A stretch of DNA of 7,541 nt. Origin: UBA7887 sp964408735 (GTDB taxonomy: Bacteria > Pseudomonadota > Alphaproteobacteria > UBA7887). The position numbers and the translations under genes are program-made. The notes below the pieces were generated by a model. It had not been told where the DNA came from, ran no database searches, and worked only from the letters and a program-made list of their open reading frames with translations. Within the stretch, counting starts at the first letter, position 1. Each line of letters begins with the position of its first letter. The stretch spans positions 1 to 7,541 of the forward strand of contig CAYPAX010000150.1 in the NCBI GenBank assembly GCA_964408735.1. Reading direction: 5' to 3'. Shown here piece after piece: positions 6,261-7,541 of this stretch.

Positions 6261-7145
6261 ATGAAGATCGGGTTTATTGGCGTCGGCAATATGGGCGGGC
6301 CCATGGTGCGCAATCTGCTCAAGGCAGGCGATGCGGTGACCGTCTTCGACGTCTCGTCCGAGGCCGTTGCGGCGCTTGCCGGGGACGGTGCTGTGGCTGC
6401 TGACTCGCCGGCCGCTGCGGTGAGCGGTGCCGAGCTGGTCATCACCATGCTGCCGGCCGGCGCCCATGTGCGCGAGGTCTATTGCGGCGACGGCGGCGTG
6501 ATCGCAGCGGCCACGTCGGGCACGGTGCTGATCGACTGCTCGACCATCGATGTCGAGAGCGCGCGCGAGGTGGCGGCGGCGGCAGAGGCGGCGGGCCTAG
6601 CCATGCTCGATGCGCCGGTCTCGGGCGGTGTCGCCGGTGCTTCGGCGGCGGCACTGACTTTCATGGTGGGAGGGCAGGCGGAGGCTTTCGCCGAGGCCGA
6701 GCCCGTGTTGGCCAAGATGGGGCGCAAGATCGTCCATGCCGGGCCCAGCGGCAATGGCCAGGTGGCGAAGATCTGCAACAACATGATTCTCGGCATTTCC
6801 ATGATCGCGCTTGGCGAGGCCTTCACGCTCGCCGATTCCCTTGGGCTCGAGGCGCAAACCCTGTTCGACATATCCTCGAACGCTTCCGGAAGCTGCTGGG
6901 CCATGCTCAACCACCTGCCGGTCGCCGGCATCGTCGAGACGGCGGCGGCGAACCGGGATTTCGCGCCGGGCTTCGCCACCGACATGATGCTCAAGGACTT
7001 GCGGCTCGCCCAGCAGGCTGCCAATGCCAGCGGCACCGCGACTCCGCTGGGCGCCGAGGCGGCCGCGCTCTATGGCGTCTTCAGCGCAGCCGGCAATGGT
7101 GGCCTGGATTACTCCGCCATCATAAAAATGATTGCCGGAAAGTGA
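6261..7145 (+). CDS. mmsB: 3-hydroxyisobutyrate dehydrogenase
   Basis: This enzyme oxidises 3-hydroxyisobutyrate to methylmalonate semialdehyde with NAD(P). The product is 294 residues, full length for the beta-hydroxyacid dehydrogenase family. The Rossmann motif is GVGNMGGPM (7-15), and Asp30 ends the second strand, which favours NAD over NADP. The substrate-binding motif DAPVSGG is at 117-123. The catalytic segment GPSGNGQVAKICNN carries Lys170 and Asn174. The later SSNASGSCWAMLNH stretch is typical of MmsB rather than of tartronate semialdehyde reductases. GGAGG at 6251-6255 sits 5 bp before the ATG, the strongest ribosome site of the operon. The gene follows the hydrolase by 11 bp and is the last of the three-gene set. 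Confidence 0.95.
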   Translation: MKIGFIGVGNMGGPMVRNLLKAGDAVTVFDVSSEAVAALAGDGAVAADSPAAAVSGAELVITMLPAGAHVREVYCGDGGVIAAATSGTVLIDCSTIDVESAREVAAAAEAAGLAMLDAPVSGGVAGASAAALTFMVGGQAEAFAEAEPVLAKMGRKIVHAGPSGNGQVAKICNNMILGISMIALGEAFTLADSLGLEAQTLFDISSNASGSCWAMLNHLPVAGIVETAAANRDFAPGFATDMMLKDLRLAQQAANASGTATPLGAEAAALYGVFSAAGNGGLDYSAIIKMIAGK

Positions 7146-7173
7146 CTGGTAACGCTATGGCAACCAGAGACAG

Positions 7174-7185
7174 ATAAAATTTTAT
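7174..7185. promoter_or_regulatory. Palindrome ATAAAATTTTAT upstream of MarR gene
   Basis: A perfect 12-bp AT-only dyad lies 48 bp before the MarR-family start, inside the 88-bp gap after mmsB. MarR proteins commonly bind AT-rich palindromes in their own promoters, so this is a candidate autoregulatory operator. It contains TAAAAT, a possible -10 element, but no clear -35 is at the right distance. Confidence 0.38.
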
Positions 7186-7233
7186 GCAAATTGTGATCGT
7201 GAGCAACCGCCGGGGGGCGATGGTGGGACGGAT

Positions 7234-7509
7234 ATGAGCGTGGATGAACAGGCCGGCAGCGCTGCGGATGCAGAGGCGCGCGCGGGCGACAAAGTCGTTT
7301 TCCTCGACTGCATCAGATTGATCGAGCGGCTGCACAGGCGCTTTCTCGATGTCGTCAAGAGCGAACTCGACAGGCTCGGTATCGAGGACATCAATAATGT
7401 CCAGGCCGTGCTGCTGAGCAATATCGAGACCGAGAACCTCACCATCGGTGAGCTCACCCATCGCGGCTATTACATGGGCTCGAACGTCTCCTACCAGCCC
7501 GTTGATTAA
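7234..7509 (+). pseudogene. MarR-family regulator, 3' truncated
   Basis: The frame gives 91 residues where MarR-family proteins have about 140-170. Residues 22-50 are the first dimerisation helix region, 53-66 the next helix (DINNVQAVLLSNI), and 69-87 the helix-turn-helix, ending in RGYYMGSNVSY. That motif is characteristic of the alphaproteobacterial LdtR/PetP-like group, in which the next residues are normally N-x-KK followed by the wing and a long C-terminal helix. Here QPVD and a stop (7507-7509) follow instead, and the foreign-looking sequence begins at about 7495. The native coding part therefore ends near 7494. With no wing and no C-terminal dimerisation helix, the product is unlikely to work. 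The start at 7234 is the only one that fits, with only a weak GGTGGGA upstream. An intact copy might be followed by glyA in relatives (from memory). Confidence 0.72.
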
Positions 7510-7541
7510 GTGGCTTTGCTGATTCTCACTCCCAGACGATG
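7495..7541. mobile_element. Probable insertion-sequence end (right edge)
   Basis: MarR similarity stops abruptly at 7494, and base composition drops in GC from there. Read rightward, the sequence gives AGCCCG (7496-7501), TT, GATTA, then GGCT, matching the order AGCCCG, GATTA, GGCT read leftward from position 52. The final ATG at 7539-7541 could be a transposase start but is too short to judge. The element body would lie beyond the window. The IS1380 group is a memory-based suggestion only. Confidence 0.42.

Noticed and set aside
7146..7167. Stem CTGGT/ACCAG after mmsB as a terminator
   Set aside because: It has only 5 base pairs around a 12-base loop and no T-run directly after it, so it is too weak to call.

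Overview
The window is GC-rich, with strong third-position GC and tight gene packing, and looks like chromosomal DNA of an alphaproteobacterium. Supporting signs are a metal-site DALD-type (Mg-dependent) HemB, a valine-catabolism gene set, and a MarR protein resembling the alphaproteobacterial LdtR/PetP group. This placement is inferred from protein character, not from a search.

Layout. Positions 1-56 and about 7495-7541 are AT-richer and look like the two outward ends of one insertion sequence: read inward, both share AGCCCG, then GATTA, then GGCT. Between the left end and about 310 is an unrecognised coding-like remnant. A small one-helix membrane protein (294-590) follows. Next come a secreted protein with a CxxCH / DxDGDGxxNG (temptin-like) module, two fibronectin type III-like domains and a charged 10-residue repeat tail (693-1934), and a YheT-type alpha/beta hydrolase (1931-2896) that overlaps it by 4 nt through a TTG start. 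The hydrolase converges on hemB (2927-3943, minus strand), with a short AT-rich hairpin in between.

A 114-bp divergent control region separates hemB from a plus-strand operon of three genes: an isobutyryl-CoA dehydrogenase-like acyl-CoA dehydrogenase (4058-5209), 3-hydroxyisobutyryl-CoA hydrolase (5206-6249, ATGA overlap) and 3-hydroxyisobutyrate dehydrogenase mmsB (6261-7145, own strong Shine-Dalgarno). Together they cover three of the mitochondrial-type valine degradation steps, from isobutyryl-CoA to methylmalonate semialdehyde. The methacrylyl-CoA hydratase and the semialdehyde dehydrogenase are not in the window. A MarR-family regulator starts at 7234 behind a perfect AT-rich palindrome and is cut off in the middle of its winged helix, exactly where the right-hand IS-like sequence begins.

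The most notable points are the IS-like boundaries with the broken MarR gene and the uncharacterised secreted temptin-like/FN3 protein coupled to a hydrolase. I see no CRISPR array, tRNA, rRNA or recognisable new defence system. Apart from the 1-293 stretch discussed above, no gene-free gap exceeds 300 bases.
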